Positions 16,917 through 25,829 of a DNA stretch of 62,045 bases are shown here, piece by piece (position 1 is the first letter of the stretch; each line of letters begins with the position of its first letter). A program made the translations under genes and the position numbers. Under the pieces are notes generated by a model. It saw only the letters and a list, made by a program, of their open reading frames with translations, did not search any database and had not been told where the DNA came from. The DNA is from Bacteroidota bacterium. Lineage in GTDB: Bacteria > Bacteroidota > Ignavibacteria > UBA10030 > UBA8401. Location of the stretch: NCBI GenBank assembly GCA_008933835.1, contig WBUG01000011.1:1-62045 (forward strand), given 5' to 3'.

Positions 16917-17839
16917 GGTTCCTTTTTACACACCGCTTTAACTTTCATCGCTAAGTGATGCTGTATCACGCCGATGAGGCGGTCCGGAACGCCGTCCTGG
17001 TGCTTCGATTGGTGGCGCATGTCACAGATTTCATTCACATAATCCACCGCCACGAACCGTCCGTTCAGCGTCAGCGCGATCTCGGTGGAGAAGAAATCGA
17101 GCCGGCAGATGCGCTGGATGGTGTGGACGATGTCCCGCAGCGGCGAGAGAGCATGCTTCTTTTCGTCGGTCTCGGTCAGGGTATGATACAGGTGGGTCTC
17201 GTTGTTCCACCAGCAGGGTATGACCGCCCCGAACGCGTAGAAGACCCGGAACCATCCGCGCCGCCCCTCCAGCACGGCCGGGACGATGGTCTCCTGCAGC
17301 AGGTAGATGTCGTCCTTGTGCGATTTCCGCGAGACGATGATCTCCTTCAGCGATTCCGCGCCGAGCACCACGCCGATGCCGCCGCCGGTGGTGTTGGCCG
17401 GCTTGATGATGAACGGGCGCCCGAGGTGCGCCAGTTCGGTGAGGCTCAGCTCCACCTCCTTCCGCTGCGCGTACGGCTTGATGATGATGCTGTACGGCAC
17501 GTTCACCCCTTCGCCCAGGCAGGCAAGATGCATGTTCGCCTTGTCCTTGGCGTATTCGGTCATCGCGTAGGGATTGAAGATGTGCGTACGAGACGAGGCC
17601 AGCAGTCCGGCGAGAGGGAGGAACTCCTTGTCATCGTCCGATGCGCGGTCCAGGAAGGTACGGAACCGGAGACGCCCCGCCTTGAACCGGCGGGTGATGT
17701 CCCGGACATTGTGCGGTTCGATGCGGTACGTGGTCAGGCCGAGCTTCTGGCACTCCCGTTCGATGCCGTGCACGAAATCGGCGTCGAACTCCCAGTTCCA
17801 GGCGATCCCCAGGTCGTATGTGTCGATGCGCGGAGGCAT
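16913..17839 (-). CDS. ATP-grasp family enzyme of unknown substrate
   Basis: A 308-residue protein with ATP-grasp architecture: an N-terminal pre-ATP-grasp region (1-100), a nucleotide-binding strand-loop FIIKPANTTGGGIGVV (about 143-158), a LLQETIVP hinge (about 180) and a C-terminal metal-binding strand FVAVDYVNEICDMRHQS, where Asp, Asn and Glu resemble the usual D/E-x-N-x-R metal site. This indicates carboxylate-amine or similar ligation using ATP. No obvious acceptor or carrier gene is adjacent. A TATATT -10 element lies 12 bases upstream of the ATG, so its leader is very short. Confidence 0.78.
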   Translation of the reverse strand: MPPRIDTYDLGIAWNWEFDADFVHGIERECQKLGLTTYRIEPHNVRDITRRFKAGRLRFRTFLDRASDDDKEFLPLAGLLASSRTHIFNPYAMTEYAKDKANMHLACLGEGVNVPYSIIIKPYAQRKEVELSLTELAHLGRPFIIKPANTTGGGIGVVLGAESLKEIIVSRKSHKDDIYLLQETIVPAVLEGRRGWFRVFYAFGAVIPCWWNNETHLYHTLTETDEKKHALSPLRDIVHTIQRICRLDFFSTEIALTLNGRFVAVDYVNEICDMRHQSKHQDGVPDRLIGVIQHHLAMKVKAVCKKEP

Positions 17840-17851
17840 GGTCGGAACCCC

Positions 17852-17880
17852 AATATATCAAATTCGGGGATGTCTTGGCA
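17852..17880 (-). promoter_or_regulatory. predicted promoter of the ATP-grasp gene, near-leaderless
   Basis: On the minus strand TGCCAA (17880-17875), 17 bases, TATATT (17857-17852). The expected start is near 17845, only about 6 bases before the ATG at 17839. The -35 is weak. Confidence 0.4.
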
Positions 17881-17900
17881 CCGGAATTTCCGGCGGACGT

Positions 17901-20261
17901 TCAGTAGCGGTACGCTTCGCGGTGGTGGAAGATGGGGGAGGCCGAGGGGCGGTTGGAATAGTAGGCGGACTGGATGTACGGGAACGCCAGGGGGGCGTCC
18001 GTGCCGTCGTAGAACGTCACGCTCACATAGGCATGGGCGCTGACGAAGGAGGACCATGCGAGCGGGAAGACCTTTTCGTTCGGCGCGGTGAGCGAGTACT
18101 TCATTTCGACCTTCTTCAGGTCGTCGGCGCGGTAGGTGAACGCACGGGAGGCGGCGATGCCGGAATCGAGCGACACGTCGAACGTGTACGTGCGCGCGGT
18201 GCCGCGCTGCAGGTTGAACGCGAAGGCGAACTGGTACCGGCCGCTCATGTCGGAGACGAACTTCACCGGCGGCTGGAACGCGGTCATCATGCCGCCCCCC
18301 ATCCCCACGTACGCGTGACCCGTCGCTTTGTGCACGATCCCTTCGATGTAACTGAAGTTCCCTTTCTCCGCCGGACCGAACGGAGCACCGGCCTCGTCCA
18401 CGGGCGACATCGCGATGCGGTGCCGCGCCTCCTTCCGGTCCACCGACACGGGCGTGCGTCCCGACACCCGCAGTCCCTCTTTTACTACGTACGAACCGCC
18501 GAAGAAGGCGGTCACGGCGTCGTACGTCCCCTCGTTCACCACCAGCGTGGAGATGCGTCCCTTCGGTACGAACGTCGCGGCGTAGGTGCCGCCGTTGTGG
18601 ACGAGCACCTGCCATGGCACTGTACTGAACTGCAGCTGCAGCACGTTCCCCTTGAAGAACGTGAAGGGGATGCGGACCGAGTCCCCCGCTCCGGTGCCGA
18701 GCAATGTTCCGGCCGTTCCGTCGGCGAACGAACGCCCGTTGGGGAGGTAGAGGTTGTTGACGGTCAGGGTGACGGCGATGCGGACGCTCCCGTTCGCCGG
18801 CACGGTTGCGGCGGCGGGTACGGCGGTGAGCGAGACGGCGGGATTGCCCGTCACGGCGGCGAACGCGTAGGTGCGCGGTTCGGCCGTTCTGTTCACGAGC
18901 GTTACGGTGTCCGACGCGCTCCAGGTCCCAGCGGACGGGTCGTCGAATCCGAAACTGAGCCCGGACGGTTCGGCGATGATCTCCGCCCGTATCGCGTCGG
19001 ACATCTCCACCAGCCCGTTCCCCTGCGCGAAGAGGGGGAGTTTCAGGTCCTGTGCGCGGGAGAGGATGGCGTGCTTGAGTTCGGCCGCGCTCCACTCCGG
19101 ATGGAGCTCCTTGAGCAGAGCCGCCGCCGCGGTGACGTACGGTGCGGCCATGGAGGTGCCGCTCATGACGGTGTAGCCGCCGCCGTTCTTCGCGGAACGG
19201 ACGGCGCTCCCCGGCGCGACCACGTCCGGTTTGATGGCGTACGTGAGCGAGACCGGTCCTTTCGAACTGAAGGAGGCGACGGAACGTCCTTCCGACGCGC
19301 CGACGGTGAGCGCCTCCGCCGCGATACCGGGCGAAGTGACGGATTCGAACTCGCCCGCGTTCCCGGCGGCCGTCACCACGAGGATGCCGGCCCGAACGGC
19401 GCGGTTCACCGCTTCGCAGAGCACGTCGTTCGGGTCCGCGGAGGGGGAACCGAGGCTCATGTTGATGATGTCGACGCTGTCCGCCACCGCTCGTTCGATG
19501 GCGGCGATGACCGCCGCGGCTCCGCCGCTGCCTCGCGCGTCGAGCACCTTGTACGCGAAGAGCTCCGCTCCGCGGCCGGCGGACTGCAGTTCGGGCGAAC
19601 GCCCGGCGATGATGCCGGCGACGTGCGTGCCGTGTCCGTTATCGTCCATCGGATCGGCGTCGTTGTTCACGAAATCGTATCCCCCCGCTACGGCGTATCC
19701 GGCGCCGAATCCGCCGCCGAACGCTTCATGCGCATAGTCGATGCCGGAGTCGATGACGCCGATGCGCACCCCTTTCCCGCTCGCGGCACTGACGGCGGTG
19801 CTCTGCGGCGGAGCGGCGGCCGTGACCGCGGCGGGGCTCCCCGTCACGGTCATGTCGTCGTACACGCGCTTCACGCCGTCGAGCGCTGCGATGCGTTCCG
19901 CGTCGTCCGCGTCCGCCTGCACCGCGACGGCGTTGAAGAGCAGCGTGAAGCTCCGGGTCACCGCGGCTTCGGGGGCGGTCGTGGCGATGCGCTGCCGCAC
20001 GCCGGACTGGCTGGCGGTGACGGCCGCCGCGCTCCGGCGCTGCGCCGGACGCTGCAGAAGTGAAGGCTCGGTGAGTTCCACGATGTAGCTCCGCCGGGGG
20101 GCCGCGGCGGCGTCAGCGATGTTGAGGGAGGCTCCCGTGACGCCGGCCTGTACGACGCCGGACGTCGGGATGTTCGTCGTGCCGCTCTTCGTCGTCACGA
20201 CCAGCTGCTGTGCCGGCGCGGCGAAGACGATGAGGAGCATATGGAGGAGGAGACGCTGCAT
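17901..20261 (-). CDS. secreted subtilisin-like serine protease (S8) without its own sorting domain
   Basis: A 786-residue subtilase with signal peptide (1-18), an inhibitor-I9-like propeptide (about 57-137) and a catalytic domain with complete triad: D171 (GVIDSGIDY), H210 (DNGHGTHVAG) and S370 (SGTSMAAP); N301 (AAGN) supplies the oxyanion hole. Residues 400-786 form beta-rich extension domains, including AxPAAATVPANGS-type stalk repeats. Despite the type IX context there is no C-terminal sorting domain; it ends FHHREAYRY. It starts one base after the stop of a small protein that consists mainly of such a sorting domain, so the pair is likely co-translated. Confidence 0.93.
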   Translation of the reverse strand: MQRLLLHMLLIVFAAPAQQLVVTTKSGTTNIPTSGVVQAGVTGASLNIADAAAAPRRSYIVELTEPSLLQRPAQRRSAAAVTASQSGVRQRIATTAPEAAVTRSFTLLFNAVAVQADADDAERIAALDGVKRVYDDMTVTGSPAAVTAAAPPQSTAVSAASGKGVRIGVIDSGIDYAHEAFGGGFGAGYAVAGGYDFVNNDADPMDDNGHGTHVAGIIAGRSPELQSAGRGAELFAYKVLDARGSGGAAAVIAAIERAVADSVDIINMSLGSPSADPNDVLCEAVNRAVRAGILVVTAAGNAGEFESVTSPGIAAEALTVGASEGRSVASFSSKGPVSLTYAIKPDVVAPGSAVRSAKNGGGYTVMSGTSMAAPYVTAAAALLKELHPEWSAAELKHAILSRAQDLKLPLFAQGNGLVEMSDAIRAEIIAEPSGLSFGFDDPSAGTWSASDTVTLVNRTAEPRTYAFAAVTGNPAVSLTAVPAAATVPANGSVRIAVTLTVNNLYLPNGRSFADGTAGTLLGTGAGDSVRIPFTFFKGNVLQLQFSTVPWQVLVHNGGTYAATFVPKGRISTLVVNEGTYDAVTAFFGGSYVVKEGLRVSGRTPVSVDRKEARHRIAMSPVDEAGAPFGPAEKGNFSYIEGIVHKATGHAYVGMGGGMMTAFQPPVKFVSDMSGRYQFAFAFNLQRGTARTYTFDVSLDSGIAASRAFTYRADDLKKVEMKYSLTAPNEKVFPLAWSSFVSAHAYVSVTFYDGTDAPLAFPYIQSAYYSNRPSASPIFHHREAYRY

Positions 20262-20262
20262 A

Positions 20263-20793
20263 TCACTTCATGGCGACCATCTTCTTCGTGTCGACCGTGA
20301 CCGCACCGGACTTCGCGGTGGAGACCATGCGGTACACGTAGGTTCCGCTGGCCAGTCCGTTCTTCCCGAATCCGACGCTGTACGTTCCGGCCGCCTGGTT
20401 CGAATGTACCAATGTTTCGATCTCCCTGCCAGTGATATCATACACCGTGATGGTGACGTCCGATTCCTCGCTCACCGCGTAGCGGATGACCGTGGAACCG
20501 TTGAAGGGATTCGGATAGTTCTGTTCGAGCTTGAACGACGAGACGACCGGCGCAGAGGGACCGACCGACGTGGCCGCCTTCTGACCGACCACGAAGGTGT
20601 CGTTGCTGACCACCGCGAACGGGCTGGCGAAATTGGCGCTGCTGTACAGGCTCATGGCGTTGTTCTGGATGGTGAAGAAGGGGCTTTCGGCGATCTTACT
20701 CTGCGCACCGGCGGTCATCAGATCGAAGGTCTGGGCGCTCGCGAACTTGCTTGCGAAGAGGGTTGTGAGTATTATGGTCAGGAGGTATTTCAT
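20263..20793 (-). CDS. small type IX secretion cargo with C-terminal sorting domain
   Basis: A 176-residue protein: signal peptide 1-20 (ends FASA), about 65 residues of unrecognised mature sequence, then a Por-type sorting domain from about 86 to 176. The domain has the typical LEQNYPNPFNGSTVIRY opening, VYDITGREIETLV in the middle and LASGTYVYRMV near the end. It is predicted to be exported across the outer membrane by the type IX system and anchored at the surface. It is the first gene of a two-gene operon with the subtilase; with so little cargo of its own it could serve as a partner or carrier for the protease. Confidence 0.87.
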   Translation of the reverse strand: MKYLLTIILTTLFASKFASAQTFDLMTAGAQSKIAESPFFTIQNNAMSLYSSANFASPFAVVSNDTFVVGQKAATSVGPSAPVVSSFKLEQNYPNPFNGSTVIRYAVSEESDVTITVYDITGREIETLVHSNQAAGTYSVGFGKNGLASGTYVYRMVSTAKSGAVTVDTKKMVAMK

Positions 20794-20935
20794 CGTTCGC
20801 TCTTGACCGTATTGATTTCACCCGCGGTGCCACGGGAAAAACCGGCCAGAACGAACGGTTTTCAGTCATTTTTTGGACGTCCCTCGAATTTTCTCACCTT
20901 TATTCTATGATTTTGTAGAAATTACATCGTCGAAA
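20794..20935. other. divergent intergenic region
   Basis: A 142-base gap between the type IX cargo gene (minus) and hpnC (plus). The hpnC side (about 20865-20930) is AT-rich compared with its surroundings and must hold that promoter, but no convincing -35/-10 pair is visible on either strand. Confidence 0.4.
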
Positions 20936-21763
20936 ATGGACGAAAATCCCGAAAAACTGGCGCAGACGCATTACGAAAACTTCCCTGTCGGTTCCTTCTT
21001 GATACCCCGTGAGCTTCGCGGCGTCGTGCACAGGATCTATGCATTCGCACGGACGGCGGATGATTTCGCGGATGAAGGGGAGCGGAGCACCGAGGAACGG
21101 CTGCGGCTGCTGACGGATTGGGAGGAACGGCTCAAGAGCCATCTTCGCGGAGAGGGGGGCGGCGGATTCTTTGCGGACCTGGCAGCGGATGTGCGGACGC
21201 ATGGATTGGACGCTCAATCGCTGTTCGATCTCATCACCGCCTTTAAAATGGATGCGGAGGGAAGAAGGTACCGGACCTTCGATGAACTGCGGGGATACTG
21301 CCGGTACTCCGCCGAACCGGTGGGACGGCTCATGCTGGACCTCTTCCGTGCGCGGTCGGCGGAGAACGACCGGATGTCCGATGACATCTGCACGGCGCTC
21401 CAGTTGACGAACTTCTGGCAGGATATTTCGGTTGATACAGCGCGGAATCGTCTCTATATTCCCCGTGACGAACTGACCGGTTTCGGTCTCTCCGAACAGG
21501 ACCTGAGCGGCGGGACGGAAACGGAACGCTTCACGTCGCTGATGCGTTTGCAGGTGGAACGGACACGCGGGCTCTTCACGGCGGGCCGTCCGCTCATCGA
21601 AAGAGTGCCGAAGCGGTTCCGGCTGGAACTGGCGCTCACCTGGCACGGCGGCATGCGCATCCTGCGCCGTATCGAGCGGATGGGTCACGACACGCGGAAG
21701 CGCCGCCCCGCGCTCACGCTCCTCGACAAGGCGGCCATGCTCTTCACATCATTGCGGGATTGA
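20936..21763 (+). CDS. hpnC: squalene synthase HpnC
   Basis: Member of the trans-isoprenyl diphosphate synthase (squalene/phytoene) family, 275 aa. The HTHYENFPVGSFLIP-like N-terminus (QTHYENFPVGSF) and the first Asp-rich motif (RTADDFADEGE) mark HpnC; the second is LTNFWQDISVD. In the three-protein route HpnC converts presqualene diphosphate to hydroxysqualene. I chose ATG 20936 because the family N-terminus begins there; an upstream TTG at 20873 would add 21 unconserved residues. Its stop shares one base with hpnD (TGATG). Confidence 0.9.
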   Translation: MDENPEKLAQTHYENFPVGSFLIPRELRGVVHRIYAFARTADDFADEGERSTEERLRLLTDWEERLKSHLRGEGGGGFFADLAADVRTHGLDAQSLFDLITAFKMDAEGRRYRTFDELRGYCRYSAEPVGRLMLDLFRARSAENDRMSDDICTALQLTNFWQDISVDTARNRLYIPRDELTGFGLSEQDLSGGTETERFTSLMRLQVERTRGLFTAGRPLIERVPKRFRLELALTWHGGMRILRRIERMGHDTRKRRPALTLLDKAAMLFTSLRD

Positions 21764-22605
21764 TGGAACACCTTCTCACAGCGGACATCGTCGACAAGAA
21801 CAAGAGGAGCAATTTCTATTACTCCTTCCTGCTCCTGCCGAAGCCCAAACGCGAAGCGATGAACGTGTTGTACGCCTGGTGCCGCGTCGCCGACGACATC
21901 GTGGACGACGAGGGCCAGGTCTCGGCGAAACGCCAGCGTCTGCTCTCGTGGGCGAAGGAGTTCGAGAAGGGACTGGACGGCGCCTCGGCGTACGCCCTCG
22001 TGAACCGGCTCGCCGCCATCATCCGGCGGTTCAACATCCCGGCCGAACACTTCCGCGAGCTCATCCGCGGGATGGAGATGGACCTCCTCACGGTCCGCTA
22101 TGCGACCTTCGCCGACCTGCGCGTATACTGCTACCGCGCCGCGTCGACGGTCGGGCTCATCAGCACCGAGATCTTCGGATACCACCGGGAGGAGGCGAAG
22201 GAGTACGCGGTGAACCTCGGCATCGCCCTGCAGCTCACCAACATCCTCCGCGACGTCGCCGCCGACGCGGCGAAGGGACGCATCTACCTTCCGAAGGAGG
22301 ACATGGAACGGTTCGGGTACACCGAGGACGAACTGCTCGCCGGCGTGTACAACGGGCGTTTCCGCGCGCTCATGGAGTTCGAAGCGGGCCGCGCCCGCGC
22401 CCACTTCACCGAGGCGATGCGCCACCTCTCGGCCGAGGACCGGCCCCTCTTCATCGCCGCGCTCATCATGCAGGAGATCTACTTCCGCCTGCTGCAGAGC
22501 ATCGAAAAGGCGGAGTACGATGTCTTCACCCACCGCATCCGCATCTCCACATTCCGTAAACTCCTCATCACCGCGCATGTCTGGCGGAACAACCGCTCGC
22601 GCTGA
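21763..22605 (+). CDS. hpnD: presqualene diphosphate synthase HpnD
   Basis: Condenses two farnesyl diphosphates to presqualene diphosphate. The 280-residue protein has first Asp motif RVADDIVDDEG, second LTNILRDVAADA and the RGMEMDL helix, all as in HpnD/phytoene synthase-type enzymes. It lies directly between hpnC and hpnE. Carotenoid phytoene synthase is the main alternative, but the HpnC-HpnE neighbours argue for squalene. Confidence 0.9.
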   Translation: MEHLLTADIVDKNKRSNFYYSFLLLPKPKREAMNVLYAWCRVADDIVDDEGQVSAKRQRLLSWAKEFEKGLDGASAYALVNRLAAIIRRFNIPAEHFRELIRGMEMDLLTVRYATFADLRVYCYRAASTVGLISTEIFGYHREEAKEYAVNLGIALQLTNILRDVAADAAKGRIYLPKEDMERFGYTEDELLAGVYNGRFRALMEFEAGRARAHFTEAMRHLSAEDRPLFIAALIMQEIYFRLLQSIEKAEYDVFTHRIRISTFRKLLITAHVWRNNRSR

Positions 22606-23935
22606 CGCGCCGGACGTGCTCGTCATCGGCGGCGGTCTCGCCGGTCTGAGCGCCGCGGTACGCTGCCTTCAGGAAGGACGCACCGTTCTCCTCGCAGAGC
22701 GCCGCCCGTACCTCGGAGGGCGCGCCCGTTCGTTCCCGCACCCCGAAACGGGGGACGAGGTGGACAACGGTCAGCACCTCATGATGGGGTGCTACCATGC
22801 GTCGTTCCGGTTCCTTCGCACCATCGGTGCGGACCATCTCGTGCATCTCCAGAAGCGCCTCTCCATCCTCTTCCGTCATCCGGAGGGAGCGCCGGATCGT
22901 CTCACCGCATCGGACCTGCCGGCACCCTTCCATGTCCTGACCGGACTCCTCGGACTCCGCCGCCTCGCGCCCGGACAGCGCGCCGCGCTGCTGCGGGTCG
23001 GTCCCGCGCTCTTCGGCACCGATCCGGAGCGGAACGAGCGGCTCCGGCGGATGTCGGTGTCGCAGTGGCTGGACCGGATGGGTCAGCCGGAGGAGAACCG
23101 CCGCTTCCTGTGGGACATCATCGCCGTCGGCGCCCTCAACGATTCCACCGACCGCATCTCCGCCGCCCTGTTCGTGAAGGTGCTCCGCAGCGCCTTCCTC
23201 GGCTCGCGCCGCAACGCCGCCATGGCGGTGCCGCTGCGCGGACTGAGCGCGGTGCTGTCGGACCCGGCGGAACGGTTCATCACGGAACACGGCGGCACCG
23301 TCCTGAAAGGGAACGGCGCGGAACGGGTGGAGATCGACGGCGGACGCGTCACCGCGGTGACGCTGCAGGACGGCCGTCGTCTCACGCCGCGTCACGTCAT
23401 CAGCGCCGTTCCGTATTTCGATCTGCCGAAGGTCTTCGGCGACACTGCTCAGCTCGGCGTGACCGGACTCGATGCGTTCGTTTCGTCCCCCATCGTCACC
23501 GTCCATCTCTGGTTCGGACGGCATTTCGTGGATGAGCCGTTCGCCGCGCTCATCGGTTCGCCGCTCCACTGGGTGTTCAACCGTTCCGTCATCACGGGAC
23601 GGGGAGCGGACGGACCGATGTACCTCGCCATCGTCGTGAGCGGTGCGCACGCGCTGACGGAGATGACGAACGACGATATCGTGTCGCTCGCCTGCCGGGA
23701 ACTGCGGCGGTTCTATCCCGGCGCGGCGGACGCCGTTCCGGAACATTCCCTCGTGGTGAAACAGAAAAGGGCCACCTTCTCACCCGGTCCCGCAACGGCC
23801 TACGGCCGGCCGGGACCCCGGACCGCGGTACGGAATCTCTTCCTGGCGGGCGACTGGACCGATACGCGGCTTCCCGCCACCATCGAAGGGGCCGTTCAGA
23901 GCGGACACGATGCGGCGGGGCTGGTGACGGGATAG
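22577..23935 (+). CDS. hpnE: hydroxysqualene dehydroxylase HpnE
   Basis: FAD-dependent amine-oxidase-fold enzyme (452 aa) that reduces hydroxysqualene to squalene. It has the dinucleotide-binding VLVIGGGLAGLSAAVRC near the N-terminus, followed by AERRPYLGGRARSF, and the C-terminal FAD motif LFLAGDWTDTRLPATIEGAV. The most plausible start, ATG 22577, lies 29 bases inside hpnD, leaving ten residues before the Rossmann strand. No hopene cyclase or other hopanoid gene follows; a terminator does. Confidence 0.88.
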   Translation: MSGGTTARADAPDVLVIGGGLAGLSAAVRCLQEGRTVLLAERRPYLGGRARSFPHPETGDEVDNGQHLMMGCYHASFRFLRTIGADHLVHLQKRLSILFRHPEGAPDRLTASDLPAPFHVLTGLLGLRRLAPGQRAALLRVGPALFGTDPERNERLRRMSVSQWLDRMGQPEENRRFLWDIIAVGALNDSTDRISAALFVKVLRSAFLGSRRNAAMAVPLRGLSAVLSDPAERFITEHGGTVLKGNGAERVEIDGGRVTAVTLQDGRRLTPRHVISAVPYFDLPKVFGDTAQLGVTGLDAFVSSPIVTVHLWFGRHFVDEPFAALIGSPLHWVFNRSVITGRGADGPMYLAIVVSGAHALTEMTNDDIVSLACRELRRFYPGAADAVPEHSLVVKQKRATFSPGPATAYGRPGPRTAVRNLFLAGDWTDTRLPATIEGAVQSGHDAAGLVTG

Positions 23936-23959
23936 CGGAGCGAAGAACGGCCGGAAACG

Positions 23960-23996
23960 AAAAAACCCGGACCGATGGTCCGGGTTTTTCTTTTTT
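23960..23996. terminator. bidirectional intrinsic terminator
   Basis: AAAAACCCGGACC, a GAT loop and GGTCCGGGTTTTT followed by CTTTTTT, between convergent hpnE and the CNB-GAF histidine kinase gene. Confidence 0.92.
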
Positions 23997-24011
23997 CGAA
24001 GGAGAGAGAGC

Positions 24012-25646
24012 TTACGGCAGGGTGGGAAGCATCATCCGGATGGTCGTTCCCTTACCGAGTTCGCTGTCGATCTCGATCTTCCCCTTGTGGTCGTCCACCA
24101 CCTTCTTCACGATGGACATCCCGAGCCCTGTCCCGTGCTTCTTCCCGTACGTGACGAACGGCTCGAAGATGCGCCGTTTCACTTCGTCCGGCATGCCGGT
24201 GCCGGTGTCGGTGAACTCCACCTTCACCATGCCGCCCAGGTCCTCCGTCGAGACGGTCAGCGTACCGCCGTTCGCCATCGCGTCGCGCGCGTTGCTGGCG
24301 ATGTTGTAGAAGACCCGCACGATCTTGTCCTGGTCCAGCCGAACCCGTCCCTTGAAGTTCAGCCGCCGTTCCAGTGCGACGTTGTTCTTCGTCAGGTCCT
24401 TCTCGATGAAGAGGAGCACCCCTTCCATCACCTCCTCGAACGCCGTCTCCTCCATGTTCGTCGCGCTGACGCCGCGGCTGAAGTCGAGGATCTCCTGCGC
24501 CATGTTGACGAACCGGTCCACCTGGTGGATCATCTCGTCCGCCATCTTCGCCGCCTCTTCGTTGCCGGACTTCTTCTTCATCACCTGCGCGTAGACCCGC
24601 AGCGTGCCCATCGGGTTCTTGATGTCGTGGATGATGGTGCTCGCCATGCGTCCCACGGCGGAGAGCCGTTCGTTGTTCACCATCTCCTGCGCGAGGCGGG
24701 CGTTCTCGATGGCGATGGAGGCGTGGATGGAGAGGGCGTTCAGGAACTCCTCGTCCTGCGGCGTGAACGGGCCCCCCTTCTTGTTGAGCATCTGGAAGAC
24801 GCCGATGATCTTTCCGTCCCGGTTCCGCATCGGCATCGTCAGCATGTTGTTGGTGCGGTAGCCGGTCTTCTTGTCCACCTCCGGATTGAACCGGGGGTCG
24901 TTGTAGGCGTCGGGGATGTTGACGATCTCGCCGGTCTTCGCCACGTAGCCGGCCAGTCCCTTGCCGAGCGGCAGACGGATCTCGATGACCTCCGACCCGC
25001 GCAGCGCTTTGGACCAGATCTCCCCCTTCAGTTCGTCCACCAGGTAGAGCGTGCCGCGGTCGGACTGGATGGAACGGATGGCGGTCTCGAGGATGACGTC
25101 CAGCAGTTTGTCCAGGTCGAGCGTGGAGTTGACCGACTTGGCGGCGTCGATGAGGGTGTTGAGCTTGTTGATGTGCTGCTTCGAGATCTCGACGGTGCGG
25201 TCCAGTTCGTTGACGATGGTCTGGTCCGCCGTCCGGAGCCGCTTCGTGACGCTCTTCAGGATGTTGAGCTGGATGATGTTGTTCGATTTCAGCAGGTTGT
25301 CGAAGTCCTGCTTTCCGATCCCCGCCAGCACGGTGTTCTCCACCGCCGTCGTCCGGGCGGAGCGGACCTGGTCGTCCAGCAGTTCCATCTCGCCGAAGAA
25401 GTCCCCTTTGGTCAGGTACGCCAGCACCGTTTCGGCGCCGTACTTCGTCACTTTCGATATCTTCACCCGTCCGTCCAGCACGAAGTAGAGCCGTTCGCCG
25501 CGGGTGTTCTCCTGGAAGATGACGGTGTTGGCGTTGTACCGCTCTTCACGGCACATCTTGACGATGGAGGCGAGGCTGTTGTCGGCGACGTACTTGAACG
25601 CGGAGTTGTAGCGGAGATTTTCGACCGTGAGGAGAGACTGTTCCAT
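24012..25646 (-). CDS. histidine kinase with N-terminal cyclic-nucleotide-binding and GAF domains
   Basis: A soluble 544-residue sensor kinase. Residues 15-125 are a cyclic-nucleotide-binding domain whose phosphate cassette FGEMELLDDQVRSART keeps the key Glu and Arg, so cNMP binding is plausible. Residues about 180-318 are a GAF domain (DRGTLYLVDE, later PLGKGLAGYVAKTGE). The kinase core has H340 (HDIKNPMG), N-box NIASNARDAM, G1 DTGTGMP and G2 GTGLGMSIV. No transmembrane segment is present. I chose M at 25646 because upstream residues are not conserved. No response regulator is adjacent, but several orphan receivers occur in the window. Its promoter lies at 25678-25706. Confidence 0.92.
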   Translation of the reverse strand: MEQSLLTVENLRYNSAFKYVADNSLASIVKMCREERYNANTVIFQENTRGERLYFVLDGRVKISKVTKYGAETVLAYLTKGDFFGEMELLDDQVRSARTTAVENTVLAGIGKQDFDNLLKSNNIIQLNILKSVTKRLRTADQTIVNELDRTVEISKQHINKLNTLIDAAKSVNSTLDLDKLLDVILETAIRSIQSDRGTLYLVDELKGEIWSKALRGSEVIEIRLPLGKGLAGYVAKTGEIVNIPDAYNDPRFNPEVDKKTGYRTNNMLTMPMRNRDGKIIGVFQMLNKKGGPFTPQDEEFLNALSIHASIAIENARLAQEMVNNERLSAVGRMASTIIHDIKNPMGTLRVYAQVMKKKSGNEEAAKMADEMIHQVDRFVNMAQEILDFSRGVSATNMEETAFEEVMEGVLLFIEKDLTKNNVALERRLNFKGRVRLDQDKIVRVFYNIASNARDAMANGGTLTVSTEDLGGMVKVEFTDTGTGMPDEVKRRIFEPFVTYGKKHGTGLGMSIVKKVVDDHKGKIEIDSELGKGTTIRMMLPTLP

Positions 25647-25677
25647 GGGGGTCTTTTCGGATTGTGGATTCTTGCAG

Positions 25678-25706
25678 AAAATACACAAGTACCCAGCCAT
25701 ATGCAA
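25678..25706 (-). promoter_or_regulatory. predicted sigma-70 promoter of the CNB-GAF kinase
   Basis: On the minus strand TTGCAT (25706-25701), 17 bases, TATTTT (25683-25678); leader about 25 bases to the ATG at 25646. It is divergent from the EttA promoter 26 bases away. Confidence 0.6.
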
Positions 25707-25731
25707 GGAGAGCGGACACAGCCGCGGCGAA

Positions 25732-25760
25732 GTGACCGGTGCGGAAAAATTGCGTATATT
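25732..25760 (+). promoter_or_regulatory. predicted sigma-70 promoter of the ettA operon
   Basis: GTGACC (25732-25737), 17 bases, TATATT (25755-25760). Expected start near 25767, giving a leader of about 63 bases to GTG 25830, or about 9 bases if ATG 25776 were used. Confidence 0.5.
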
Positions 25761-25829
25761 GCATCACTGCAGTTGATGGAGCCGTCGGACGACGACTCCA
25801 TTCTTATTATAGAACAGAAAGGCGGTTCC

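Noticed and set aside
25776-25829. Longer EttA starting at ATG 25776
   Set aside because: The 18 additional residues are not found in EttA proteins; GTG 25830 aligns with the family start. It cannot be excluded without start mapping.
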